33,499 bases of DNA from the NCBI GenBank assembly GCA_919902995.1, contig CAKKSD010000016.1, positions 1-33,499 of the forward strand, given 5' to 3'. The notes beneath the pieces were generated by a model, which saw nothing but the letters and a program-made list of their open reading frames with translations, did no database searches and was not told the DNA's origin. Numbering within the stretch: the stretch's first letter is position 1; each line of letters begins with the position of its first letter. The position numbers were made by a program, and so were the translations under genes. Of this stretch, positions 17,339 through 25,876 are shown piece by piece. Origin of the DNA: Thermodesulfovibrionia bacterium (GTDB taxonomy: Bacteria > Nitrospirota > Thermodesulfovibrionia > JACRGW01).

Positions 17339-18408
17339 TGAGAATGAAGCACCACATTATCAAAAGGATTCTTGTTTTATTATTGTTCATATGTTTCTAT
17401 CCACAGGATGTTATGTCAGAAAGTCTGGAAGAAACCTATGCCAGCGCTATCCGCCAGCTTAATCAAGAGGGTTTTTCAGGGATAGATAAAGCCCTTAAAG
17501 TCTTTGAGGAGATTATCCAGAAAGACCCGAACTTTATAAGGGCGTATCTTAGCGCTGCCGATGCCTACTTATTGAAATATGAATTTACCGAGAAGAAAGA
17601 CAAACAATGGCTGGATACCGCCATGAACTATCTGGATACTGCTATCGGGAAAGATGGAAAACTTACGACAGCCTATTTTAAACGTGCCGTTATCCATTTC
17701 AACCTGGAAGAGCCAGATAAGGCTATAACTGATCTTAAGAAATCCATGGAATTATCTCCAGCCTATTTTGATGCAAGAATTCTTTATCTCCAGTATCTCC
17801 TGTCCGTAAAAAATAAGGAAGAGGCAGGGAAGTTTGCCGAGTCTTCAATAAAATTATTTCCTAAAGACCCTGCCCCTCTAAAATACTTTGGAGATGTGTT
17901 TTTCCAGGCGGGTGCATATCAGGAGGCGATTGAGTATTATAAAAAGGTAATCGCATTAGTTCCAAATGCCCCAAATACCCATTTTAATCTCGGAAGGTCT
18001 TATCAGAATCTTAAAAAATATGATAAAGCGATTGGATCTTTTAAAAAGGCCTTAGCCCAGAATTCTGAGCTCATTGATGCCCATTTTAACCTTGCATACT
18101 GCTTGAGCGAGATGGGTAAGTTTAAAGAGGCTATCACTCACCTTGAAACATATCTTAAAAAGACCCCAAAAGATGTCTCTGCACTAAATAATCTCGCCAT
18201 TCTCTATGAACAAACAGGAGAGGTGCCAAAAGCACGATTGACATGGCTCAAAGTCAAAGAGGCAACAGAAGATAGCTCCTATAAAGAACGTGCTGATCAG
18301 CATCTATATAGACTTCTTTCTCCAAAGGATAAGCCTAAAGCATCCCTGGAAGAAAAACCTGCATCACCTAAAACAGGAGGTAAAAAAGATGATAAAAAGA
18401 CTAAATAG
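17338..18408 (+). CDS. TPR-repeat secreted protein
   Basis: Several canonical TPRs ('AIEYYKKVIALVPNAPNTHFNLGRSYQNLKKYDKAIGSFKKALAQNSELIDAHFNLAYCLSEMGKFKEAI'). Start overlaps the previous stop by 1 nt. Confidence 0.85.
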   Translation: MRMKHHIIKRILVLLLFICFYPQDVMSESLEETYASAIRQLNQEGFSGIDKALKVFEEIIQKDPNFIRAYLSAADAYLLKYEFTEKKDKQWLDTAMNYLDTAIGKDGKLTTAYFKRAVIHFNLEEPDKAITDLKKSMELSPAYFDARILYLQYLLSVKNKEEAGKFAESSIKLFPKDPAPLKYFGDVFFQAGAYQEAIEYYKKVIALVPNAPNTHFNLGRSYQNLKKYDKAIGSFKKALAQNSELIDAHFNLAYCLSEMGKFKEAITHLETYLKKTPKDVSALNNLAILYEQTGEVPKARLTWLKVKEATEDSSYKERADQHLYRLLSPKDKPKASLEEKPASPKTGGKKDDKKTK

Positions 18409-19366
18409 AGTATTGCTCATTAATTTAATGGTTGTCTCTTTTTTGATATTCCCTTCAGTTAGTTTATCTTCCCAGGTTCAGGAAAAAGGTCTGGAAAGCA
18501 TGATTGAAAGGGTTGAAAAGGCGATAACAAAGGCCTCAGACCTATTTGAGCATGGGCAGTTACAAAAGGGAAGTCCATATATAGTTAGCATATCTCAGGA
18601 GATTGAACTTTCTTTTTCAGAAGCGACCTTTGAAGCTGATATTGAAAAGGCATTTAAGATACTTGAACAACTTATGGCCAAGAAAAATACCCTTGAGGGA
18701 GAATTAACTACCGCAACTCATGGACAGGGGCAATATCCTCCTCAATCTCGGGCGATATCTCCTCAGGGTCAGTCCTCAGACCGTCTTAATGCCTTGATAC
18801 AATCTGAAAAAGAGACCTCTAAAGGAATCCCTCCATCTGATGAGAAATTAAATTTGGAATATAGTGTCCACAAGAGTTACCAGCAGACGCGACAGGCAAA
18901 ACTCCAGGACGAAGATAAAGAAGCAGAAGCAGATAGACAGATAATTATTGCCGAAAGGCAGCAGGCAGCACAGAGACTGCAGATGAAGCGGGAGAGGGAG
19001 CAGCAACTTCAGGCCCAAGCTTCCAAATGGCAGGATGAGCTTGACAAACAGGCTAAGACATCAGCGCAGGCAGCGCTGCAGTGGGAAAAAGAGCATAGCT
19101 TCGGTGCATATACAAAAAAATTCCTCGGTATGGTGATTCAAACCTCGGTAGGCGCCTTTACCGGTGGCTTACTTGGAACCGTTTCCACCAACCTGGCAAA
19201 TAAGGCGGTAAGTAAACTCTTCCCTAATGTAGATACTAGTACACTCAGCCAGGCTGCCGCAGCTGGGACATCGAGTGCGATTACAGGTACAGCGAGTAGT
19301 ATAGGTCAAACCGCAAGTCAGGCTGCTACATCTTCTATTACAGGACAGAATCAGCCTAATTATTGA
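18389..19366 (+). CDS. Secreted coiled-coil protein with glycine-zipper C-terminal region
   Basis: Start at MIKRLNRVLLINLMVVSFLIFPSVSLSS with aggagg RBS, overlapping the TPR stop; 'FLGMVIQTSVGAFTGGLLGTVSTNLANKAV'. Confidence 0.75.
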   Translation: MIKRLNRVLLINLMVVSFLIFPSVSLSSQVQEKGLESMIERVEKAITKASDLFEHGQLQKGSPYIVSISQEIELSFSEATFEADIEKAFKILEQLMAKKNTLEGELTTATHGQGQYPPQSRAISPQGQSSDRLNALIQSEKETSKGIPPSDEKLNLEYSVHKSYQQTRQAKLQDEDKEAEADRQIIIAERQQAAQRLQMKREREQQLQAQASKWQDELDKQAKTSAQAALQWEKEHSFGAYTKKFLGMVIQTSVGAFTGGLLGTVSTNLANKAVSKLFPNVDTSTLSQAAAAGTSSAITGTASSIGQTASQAATSSITGQNQPNY

Positions 19367-19403
19367 TGGAGCCTTGAAAATGATCTGATCGCCAAAGGGG
19401 GTA

Positions 19404-19422
19404 GGGGCGACTTTAGTCGCCC
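19404..19422. repeat. Short palindrome gggcgact-tt-agtcgccc (dispersed-repeat-like)
   Basis: 8-bp perfect arms 19405-19412 / 19415-19422 in a gene gap. Confidence 0.45.
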
Positions 19423-19478
19423 ATTCCTGAACAAGGTTTTGTATTATTCTTTATGGATTATGAGAAGAGGAGAGAATC

Positions 19479-19880
19479 TTGAAGATGATCGCTCATGTAA
19501 AAGTATTGTATAATTTCATCGTTATTTGTAAAAGAATACTCCTCTGGTTTACCTGTACCGTCTTTTTGTTCTTGCTTTCTTTCAATTTCCTTGAATTGTC
19601 TCTTGCTGAGGATCAAAACCGTTACTATCAATATGACAAAAATCCTTTCCATCCTGCTAATAAATACGACCCCGATAATCCCTACAGTCCGTATAACAGG
19701 TATAACCCCGATAGCCCCTTGAACCCCGCAAATAAGTATGACCCTGATAACCCCCTAAATCCGATGAATAAGTACGATCTATCAAACCCATTTAATCCTC
19801 TCAATAAGTATGACCCTGATAACCCTCTAAGTCCAATAAACAAATATGATCCAGATAAGCCACTAAGGCCTATAAAATAA
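19479..19880 (+). CDS. Secreted/anchored protein with six tandem 12-aa NKYDPDNPLNPx repeats
   Basis: N-terminal hydrophobic segment, then 6 x 36-nt in-frame repeats up to the stop. Confidence 0.75.
   Translation: MKMIAHVKVLYNFIVICKRILLWFTCTVFLFLLSFNFLELSLAEDQNRYYQYDKNPFHPANKYDPDNPYSPYNRYNPDSPLNPANKYDPDNPLNPMNKYDLSNPFNPLNKYDPDNPLSPINKYDPDKPLRPIK
19659..19874 (+). repeat. 6 x 36-bp coding minisatellite
   Basis: Units start aataaatacgac..., aacaggtataac..., aataagtatgac..., aataagtacgat..., aataagtatgac..., aacaaatatgat... Confidence 0.9.
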
Positions 19881-19886
19881 AATGTC

Positions 19887-20558
19887 TTAAAACTCCCTTA
19901 TTATCTTCTTTGATATAAGGTCTGCCCTTCTTAATGGCTCAGGGATTCTATATCTTGTGGTACAACCGAGTACAATCCTGATTGAGTCCTTTAAATCAAT
20001 CCTGTGTCCTGGAGAAACAAAAAGAGGTTTTACATCTTCTCTTGTCCTTAAGACAGCGCCAACGGTTCTGTTCTTAAAGTTTAGAGGAGACCATTCCCCT
20101 TTACTAAATCCTGGTTCCCTATATTCTCCTATCAGCCTTGATTTAGCACATCCGATAGCAGGAATATCAAGAAGGATACCAATATGTGTGGCGATCCCTA
20201 TTCCCCTCGGATGAGCAATCCCCTGACCGTCAAAGAGTATTACATCAGGTTTGATCTTCAATCTATTAATAGCCTTTATTATTGCCGGACCTTCCCTAAA
20301 GGATAAGAAACCTGGTATATACGGAAATGGGATTTCTGCAAAAGCATATACATCTTTTATCAGGATTAAATCAGGATATCTATAGAGGCATGCAACCCCG
20401 ACAACCTTATTTTTAAAGAATGCTGCATCAACACCTGCGATGTACATCGGGTTCTTTTTTAAGGGGATAACTTTCACTTTCTTTCTAAGGGTATTCTGAA
20501 TCGTTTTTGCTTCGGTTATATTATCAGGCCATCTCATGGGGAAATTATAAATTGACAT
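19887..20558 (-). CDS. nfi: Endonuclease V
   Basis: 'YIAGVDAAFFKNKVVGVACLYRYPDL', 'YIPGFLSFREGPAI', 'DVILFDGQGIAHPRGIGIATHIGI', 'GAVLRTR...PLFVSPGHRIDL'. Confidence 0.95.
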   Translation of the reverse strand: MSIYNFPMRWPDNITEAKTIQNTLRKKVKVIPLKKNPMYIAGVDAAFFKNKVVGVACLYRYPDLILIKDVYAFAEIPFPYIPGFLSFREGPAIIKAINRLKIKPDVILFDGQGIAHPRGIGIATHIGILLDIPAIGCAKSRLIGEYREPGFSKGEWSPLNFKNRTVGAVLRTREDVKPLFVSPGHRIDLKDSIRIVLGCTTRYRIPEPLRRADLISKKIIREF

Positions 20559-20604
20559 TATTCTTTGGTATGTTATTATTTTATCCCAGATTTCACATTA
20601 ATGA

Positions 20605-20713
20605 TACACACCCCTTAATCCCCTCTTAATAGAGGGGAAAGAAAAATCTTAATCTCTTCTTAAAAGAGGGGAAATAAGAGACTCCCCTCTAAAAAGAGGG
20701 GTAGGGGTGTGTA
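20605..20713. repeat. 109-bp MITE-like element with 10-bp terminal inverted repeats and internal cccctct/agagggg palindromes
   Basis: tacacacccc (20605-20614) and ggggtgtgta (20704-20713); internal hairpins near 20619-20636 and 20684-20701. Confidence 0.65.
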
Positions 20714-20735
20714 TAAAGATTATAATACATCTTAC

Positions 20736-21848
20736 ATGATCACAGGCGTTCCGAAAGAAATAAAGAAAGAAGAATACAGGGTTGCGATTACACCTGCAGG
20801 TGTAGAAGAACTTAAAAGAGATGGTCATAAGACCCTTATAGAGAACGGGGCAGGTGAAGGGAGTGGCTTTTCAGATAATGAATATATTAAGGCAGGGGCA
20901 GATATTGTTCAAAGGGACATTTTGTTTAAAGAGTCAGATCTGATAGTGAAGGTAAAGGAGCCACTGCCATCAGAATATGATCTACTCAGGGTAGGGCAGG
21001 GAATCTTCACATTTCTCCACTTAGCACCAAATCTCGGGCTTACAGAATTGCTGATTAATAAAAAAATAACCGCCCTTGGATATGAAACCCTTGAGAAAGA
21101 TGGTAAGTTTCCCCTGCTTTCACCTATGAGTGAGATAGCAGGGAGAATGGCACCTATCATAGGGTCATACTACCTTCAAAAGATTAATGGAGGTGATGGA
21201 GTACTGCCTACAGGTGCAAGCGGGGTAAAGCCAGGGAAGGCATTAATATTAGGTGCAGGTGTTGTCGGTACAAATGCCGCCCATATCTGTGCAGGGATTG
21301 GAATTGATACTACTGTGATGAACAAAGGAATTGAGAGGTTACAGAAGATTGATGAAGTCTTTATGGGAAAGGTGAAGACCTTATCACTTACAGTATTAAA
21401 TATAAGGGAGGAGATAAAGGATGCAGATATCGTAATCGGGGCTATACTTGTCCCTGGTGGAAGGACTCCTATACTTATAACCAGGGATATGCTCAGGACA
21501 ATGAAAAGGGGAGCTGTAATAGTGGATGTATCTATTGATCAGGGTGGATGTGTAGAGACAGCGAGACCTACGACCCATGACAATCCTATCTATGAGGTTG
21601 AGGGCGTAATCCATTATACAGTTGCTAATATGCCGGGTGCATACCCCAGGACATCAACACTTGCTCTCACAAATGCGACACTCCCATATCTCAAGGCTAT
21701 AGCAAGTAAAGGGTTAGAAAAGGCGATCACAGAAGACCCAGCCATCAGGAGTGCCCTTAACACATATAAGGGTGAAGTCGTCCATAAGGCATTGGCGGAT
21801 TCTATGGGTATAGCGCATAAAAGTATTAACGAATTACTAAGACTGTGA
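20736..21848 (+). CDS. ald: Alanine dehydrogenase
   Basis: 'MITGVPKEIKKEEYRVAITPAGVEELKRDGHKTLIENGAGEGSGFSD', 'GRMAPIIGSYYLQK', 'ALILGAGVVGTNAAHIC'. Start at internal Met; the upstream extension overlaps the MITE. Confidence 0.96.
   Translation: MITGVPKEIKKEEYRVAITPAGVEELKRDGHKTLIENGAGEGSGFSDNEYIKAGADIVQRDILFKESDLIVKVKEPLPSEYDLLRVGQGIFTFLHLAPNLGLTELLINKKITALGYETLEKDGKFPLLSPMSEIAGRMAPIIGSYYLQKINGGDGVLPTGASGVKPGKALILGAGVVGTNAAHICAGIGIDTTVMNKGIERLQKIDEVFMGKVKTLSLTVLNIREEIKDADIVIGAILVPGGRTPILITRDMLRTMKRGAVIVDVSIDQGGCVETARPTTHDNPIYEVEGVIHYTVANMPGAYPRTSTLALTNATLPYLKAIASKGLEKAITEDPAIRSALNTYKGEVVHKALADSMGIAHKSINELLRL
21795..21827 (+). repeat. Direct repeat, left copy: within the ald 3' end
   Basis: gcggattctatgggtatagcgcataaaagtatt identical (33/33) to 22897-22929. 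Confidence 0.95.
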
Positions 21849-21927
21849 TAGTTAAAAATGAAGTCAACGGAGAAGACATATTTAAACAATTGATGTTTTT
21901 ATTTTTGTACTAATTTTATAGAGATAA

Positions 21928-21936
21928 TGGTATAAT
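21928..21936 (+). promoter_or_regulatory. Extended -10 element TGgTATAAT just upstream of the Panacea gene ATG
   Basis: TATAAT 21931-21936 with TG at 21928-21929; ATG begins at 21942. Confidence 0.6.
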
Positions 21937-21941
21937 AAAGT

Positions 21942-22508
21942 ATGCTTGTGGAGCATAGTAGAGAAAAATTAATCAATTCTATTATTTATTTCCTGAATAA
22001 CACAAAAAACTGTGGTAAGACAAAACTATTTAAGCTTTTGTATTACCTCGATTTCATGCATTTCCGAGAAACAGGAAGGCCTGTTACTGGTTTGGATTAT
22101 TATGCATGGGATTTCGGGCCTGTTCCTAAAAATCTATTCAATGAGATGGAAAATCCTGCTACTGATTTAAAAGAAAGCATATTCATACCCGTGAAGGCTG
22201 AAAAAGATTATAAGTCTTTTGTCGAGATAAAAGCTAAAAAGAAGTTTGATGATAAATATTTTACAAAGCGCGAACTTCGGATTCTGGAGAAGGTTGCTTT
22301 TATTTTCAAGGATGCCAATGCTGAAGATATTATAGAGACATCCCACCTGCCGAATCATCCATGGGATAAAACTATTCTGACAAAGGGTGAGAAGGCAAAA
22401 ATAGACTATACTCTTGCACTGGATAGTTCTGAAAGTTCTTTATCCCTTGAAGAGGTATTGGAGCGTATAAAGGACAAAGAGGAGATTAAAAAAGCCTTTA
22501 ATGCATAA
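21942..22508 (+). CDS. Panacea-domain (DUF4065/SocA-like) antitoxin
   Basis: 'LINSIIYFLNNTKNCGKTKLFKLLYYLDFMHFRETGRPVTGLDYYAWDFGPVPKNLFNEM' is the Panacea signature. Confidence 0.85.
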   Translation: MLVEHSREKLINSIIYFLNNTKNCGKTKLFKLLYYLDFMHFRETGRPVTGLDYYAWDFGPVPKNLFNEMENPATDLKESIFIPVKAEKDYKSFVEIKAKKKFDDKYFTKRELRILEKVAFIFKDANAEDIIETSHLPNHPWDKTILTKGEKAKIDYTLALDSSESSLSLEEVLERIKDKEEIKKAFNA

Positions 22509-22896
22509 AGGGACTATCCTTTATCATCAGGCTTTTCAATTCCAGAACGGTGAAATTGGCAAGAAACTTTTAATAATCCTTAACACACCACAAAAAGACG
22601 AGCCTTACCTTTGCTGTAAAACCACTTCAAAGCAAAAATACAACATAGACAAGGAAGGCTGCCATTATAATAAAAACATTTATGTTATCTATCCGAATAC
22701 CGATTGGTTTAAAGAAAAGACATGGGTACAGTTTCATGAACTATACGAGATCGAATCCGGCAAATTTCTGAAAGACCATTTTGATGGTAAGTTAGAAGTA
22801 AAGGGGACATTGAAAGTAAATACTATTTCTGCAATAATCAATTGTGTTAAACGCTCAGAGGATGTATCGAATTATCATCTGACATTGTTAAGGTAA
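22501..22896 (+). CDS. Putative toxin partner of the Panacea antitoxin, possible MazF/PemK-like N-terminus
   Basis: Overlaps the antitoxin by 8 nt; 'KGTILYHQAFQFQNGEIGKKLLIILNTPQKDEPYLCCKTTSKQ' resembles the PemK/MazF start by eye. Confidence 0.6.
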   Translation: MHKGTILYHQAFQFQNGEIGKKLLIILNTPQKDEPYLCCKTTSKQKYNIDKEGCHYNKNIYVIYPNTDWFKEKTWVQFHELYEIESGKFLKDHFDGKLEVKGTLKVNTISAIINCVKRSEDVSNYHLTLLR

Positions 22897-22929
22897 GCGG
22901 ATTCTATGGGTATAGCGCATAAAAGTATT
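22897..22929 (+). repeat. Direct repeat, right copy: orphan ald 3' end, starting directly after the toxin stop codon
   Basis: 33/33 identity to 21795-21827, then diverged continuation encoding ...HKSIDKLLSID*. Confidence 0.95.
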
Positions 22930-22985
22930 GATAAATTATTGAGTATAGATTGATGCTTTTCGATGAATCAGGTAGGAGATAATTA

Positions 22986-24695
22986 CTAAAGACGACCTGA
23001 TCTGAGGATAGCGATAAGTAGCCAAGCTCCGAAAAGGAAGGCTATAGCAAACCCTATCAAACCAAGGGCAGGGAGACCGTAAAGAAGTCTACCACTTCCA
23101 GAATGGATAATTACGGCTGAGCCGATTATTATGGCAGCTATTATGAGACTGAAGGATAATCGGTTACTTGATCTGTCTATATCCCTGATGAGTCTGTCAA
23201 GACCTATATGTGTTATCTTTACATGGAGATCATCCCTTATGACCTTCCTCATTACTATCCTGAGCTGACGGGGAAGGGTGCTTAGGAAATCTGCTATATC
23301 ATCAAGGCTCTTTCTGGCCTTTGTAAGAAGCCTCTTTGGACTCATCTTCCTTCTCATAAATTTTGTAGCATAGGGCTCTGCAACAGAGATGAGGTTAAAA
23401 TCCGGATCAAGGCGCCTGCCAAGGCCTTCTATCGTGAGGAGGGATTTATCTACGAGGAGAAGATCTGTAGGGAGTTTCAGGTTATGCCTTACAGCTATAT
23501 GGGTGATCCTGTCAAGATATTCTCCTATGTCTATCTGGCTCAGGGTCTTGCTATAAAGGGGTTCGACGAAATCTATCAGGTCTCTCTTAAATTCGACCCT
23601 GAATTTCTCTGTATCCATCTCTTCTGTTACGAGTCCCAGTTCTATGTATTGTTGGACCAGTCTATCGAAATCCTTATGGATCAGAGCAAGGAATGTATTG
23701 GCGATGCCCTCCATAGTCTCCTCTGACAGTCTGCCTACTATACCAAAATCCATAAGACCCATCCTTCCATCCTCAAGAATGAAGATATTGCCAGGATGGG
23801 GATCGGCATGAAAGAAGCCATCCTCAAAGAACTGTTTAAAATATGCCTCAGTCCCCTTTCTTGCTATATCCTTTCTGTCAAAACCTTCTCTATCGAGTCT
23901 CTCAAAATCATCTATCTTTATTCCGACAAGTCTTTCCATTGTGAGGACCCTTCTGGTGGTATAGTCATAATAGACCTTCGGGATATAGACCGTCTCGCTT
24001 CCCTCGAAGTTTTTCCTGAAGGTCGTTGCATTATCTGCCTCTATAATGAAGTCCATCTCCTTTTTGATATTCTTTGAAAATTCATCCACAATCCCTATGG
24101 GATTGAAGAACCTGCTCTCAGGGATATATCTAAGCATAAGCCTCGCAATCAGATAGAGTATAGCTATATCATTCTCGATATTCTCTTCTATATCGGGCCT
24201 GCAGACCTTAACTACGACATCAGTGCCATCCTTGAGTGTAGCATGGTGAGCCTGGGCAATAGATGCAGCCGCAACAGGGGTCTCATCAAAAAAGGAGAAT
24301 ACATCCTTCAAGGGTCTTTTTAACTCATCTTCGATTATTCTCACTGATTCTTCTGATGGAAAAGGTGGGACTTCATCAAGAAGTTTCCTGAATTCATCGG
24401 CAAAGGTCTTGGTTACAAGGTCAGGACGGGCACTCAGGAGCTGACCTAATTTAATAAAGGAAGGACCCAGTTCTTCGAAGGCAAGCCTTGTCCTCTTTGC
24501 AAGTGTAGCCTTCTCAAGGTAGATACCATAACGTCCAAAGGTTCTGAGTCTGCGGCTTATGGGGATATAACGTTGAAGATTTATCTCCTCTACGAACCTG
24601 CCAAGGCCATGCTTGAGAAGTACCCTTACTATCTGTCTTACCCTCTTTACGTTTCTGTAAGTCTTCCTGATATTTAAGAATCTGAGTAAGGACAT
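22986..24695 (-). CDS. AarF/ABC1/UbiB atypical kinase family protein
   Basis: 'LAFEELGPSFIKLGQLLSARPDLV', 'VAAASIAQAHHATLKDGTDVVVKVCRP', 'FHADPHPGNIFILEDGRMGLMDFG'. Confidence 0.94.
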   Translation of the reverse strand: MSLLRFLNIRKTYRNVKRVRQIVRVLLKHGLGRFVEEINLQRYIPISRRLRTFGRYGIYLEKATLAKRTRLAFEELGPSFIKLGQLLSARPDLVTKTFADEFRKLLDEVPPFPSEESVRIIEDELKRPLKDVFSFFDETPVAAASIAQAHHATLKDGTDVVVKVCRPDIEENIENDIAILYLIARLMLRYIPESRFFNPIGIVDEFSKNIKKEMDFIIEADNATTFRKNFEGSETVYIPKVYYDYTTRRVLTMERLVGIKIDDFERLDREGFDRKDIARKGTEAYFKQFFEDGFFHADPHPGNIFILEDGRMGLMDFGIVGRLSEETMEGIANTFLALIHKDFDRLVQQYIELGLVTEEMDTEKFRVEFKRDLIDFVEPLYSKTLSQIDIGEYLDRITHIAVRHNLKLPTDLLLVDKSLLTIEGLGRRLDPDFNLISVAEPYATKFMRRKMSPKRLLTKARKSLDDIADFLSTLPRQLRIVMRKVIRDDLHVKITHIGLDRLIRDIDRSSNRLSFSLIIAAIIIGSAVIIHSGSGRLLYGLPALGLIGFAIAFLFGAWLLIAILRSGRL

Positions 24696-24722
24696 AGATT
24701 TAAGGGCCTAAACTTCGTTCTT

Positions 24723-25034
24723 CTATTCCTCTGTCGTTCCACCTTCAAGTTTCTTAACCCTGACAGAAAGTGCATGGATCTTTCTGGAGAGCTTATCAAT
24801 TTCATCCCTCGTGGGGATATTCGTCTTCTCTAAGGTTTTACTCACAAATTCGCTTAGTGTCTTATTAAGCCCTTTACTACTCTCTTCAGCCTTGCCCATC
24901 CATTCCTTCATGATCTTTGCACCTTGGGCTTCACTCAATTCTCCGCTTTTGATGAGTTCATCAATAAACTCTTTTGCCTTTTCCTGAACTCCAAGCCCCA
25001 CCAATAATGCCTTTCTAACGGTTTCGAATAACAT
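24723..25034 (-). CDS. Phasin-superfamily-like coiled-coil protein
   Basis: Short helical protein 'VRKALLVGLGVQEKAKEFIDELIKSGELSEAQGAKIMKEW'; adjacent to AarF. Confidence 0.7.
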   Translation of the reverse strand: MLFETVRKALLVGLGVQEKAKEFIDELIKSGELSEAQGAKIMKEWMGKAEESSKGLNKTLSEFVSKTLEKTNIPTRDEIDKLSRKIHALSVRVKKLEGGTTEE

Positions 25035-25192
25035 TTCACACCTCCCCCACTTTAATTATTTTTAATTGTTAGTGAATAGTGAACAGTGAATAGTTCTTAA
25101 ATCTCATTAAATACTATTTACTTGAATCTTAGCCCAATCCTGAAGAGTTGTCAACTAAAGCTTAAGATTTTCAATTTTTTATTGATAAAGAT

Positions 25193-25855
25193 TCAGATGA
25201 TCCTTACAAATATTCCTTTGGCCATATCTTCATCTATGGCTATGGATGTTTCTTCTATCTCTAAAACAAAGGATGGGCTTTTCTGCTGAAGTCTGACAAT
25301 TGCCCCAGGGATAAGTCCGATTGAGCTCAGCTTTCCCATGACTGGCCCTGTAATAAAGACAACCCTTGCAGGTTTGCCAACCGATATATCTGCGAGCCTC
25401 TGGACAAGGGGACTAATCTTTTGTGTAAATATGGAACAACACTTTCCCCTTGGTATTGGTTTCCCATGAGGGCATTTGGGGGGGTGCCCGAGGAAGGTAC
25501 ATATAGCCTCTTCAACCTCCGGGCTTATTGCATGCTCGAATTTACATGCATCTGCTTCATATTCGGTTAGATCGAGGACATCTACAAAGAGTCTCTCTGC
25601 AAGGCGATGGCGTCTTGTGATGTCACTTGCCTTTTTTTCTCCTTCACTTGTAAGATAAATCTTTCCGTCCTTGATCTTTATAAGACCATCACGCTCCATC
25701 TCATTTATAGCACTTCTGTTTTCTAACTCTTTTATTACTTCTTCTTTTTTTACTTCTCCTTTCTCCCGTAGCTCCCAGATGAACTCAAGTGCCTCATCCT
25801 GAAAGAGACGTTTATCCATCCCTTGATCCATAGTTTTTTTTGACTTTTCTATCAT
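25193..25855 (-). CDS. DtxR-family metalloregulator with FeoA/SH3-like C-terminus
   Basis: 'RRHRLAERLFVDVLDLTEYEADACKFEHAISPEVEEAICTFLGHPPKCPHGKPIPRGKCC' plus FeoA-like tail. Confidence 0.88.
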   Translation of the reverse strand: MIEKSKKTMDQGMDKRLFQDEALEFIWELREKGEVKKEEVIKELENRSAINEMERDGLIKIKDGKIYLTSEGEKKASDITRRHRLAERLFVDVLDLTEYEADACKFEHAISPEVEEAICTFLGHPPKCPHGKPIPRGKCCSIFTQKISPLVQRLADISVGKPARVVFITGPVMGKLSSIGLIPGAIVRLQQKSPSFVLEIEETSIAIDEDMAKGIFVRII

Positions 25856-25876
25856 AATCAGTCCTCCAAAAAATCT

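Noticed and set aside
18290-18388. N-terminal extension of the 358-aa ORF
   Set aside because: Lies within the TPR CDS in another frame; RBS and signal peptide place the start at 18389.
19659-19874. 36-bp repeats that could be mistaken for a CRISPR array
   Set aside because: Repeats are contiguous with no spacers and are in frame in an ORF that ends with them.
25193-25855. DtxR-FeoA as a novel fusion
   Set aside because: A FeoA/SH3-like C-terminus is normal for many DtxR-family regulators; the location next to feoB is expected.
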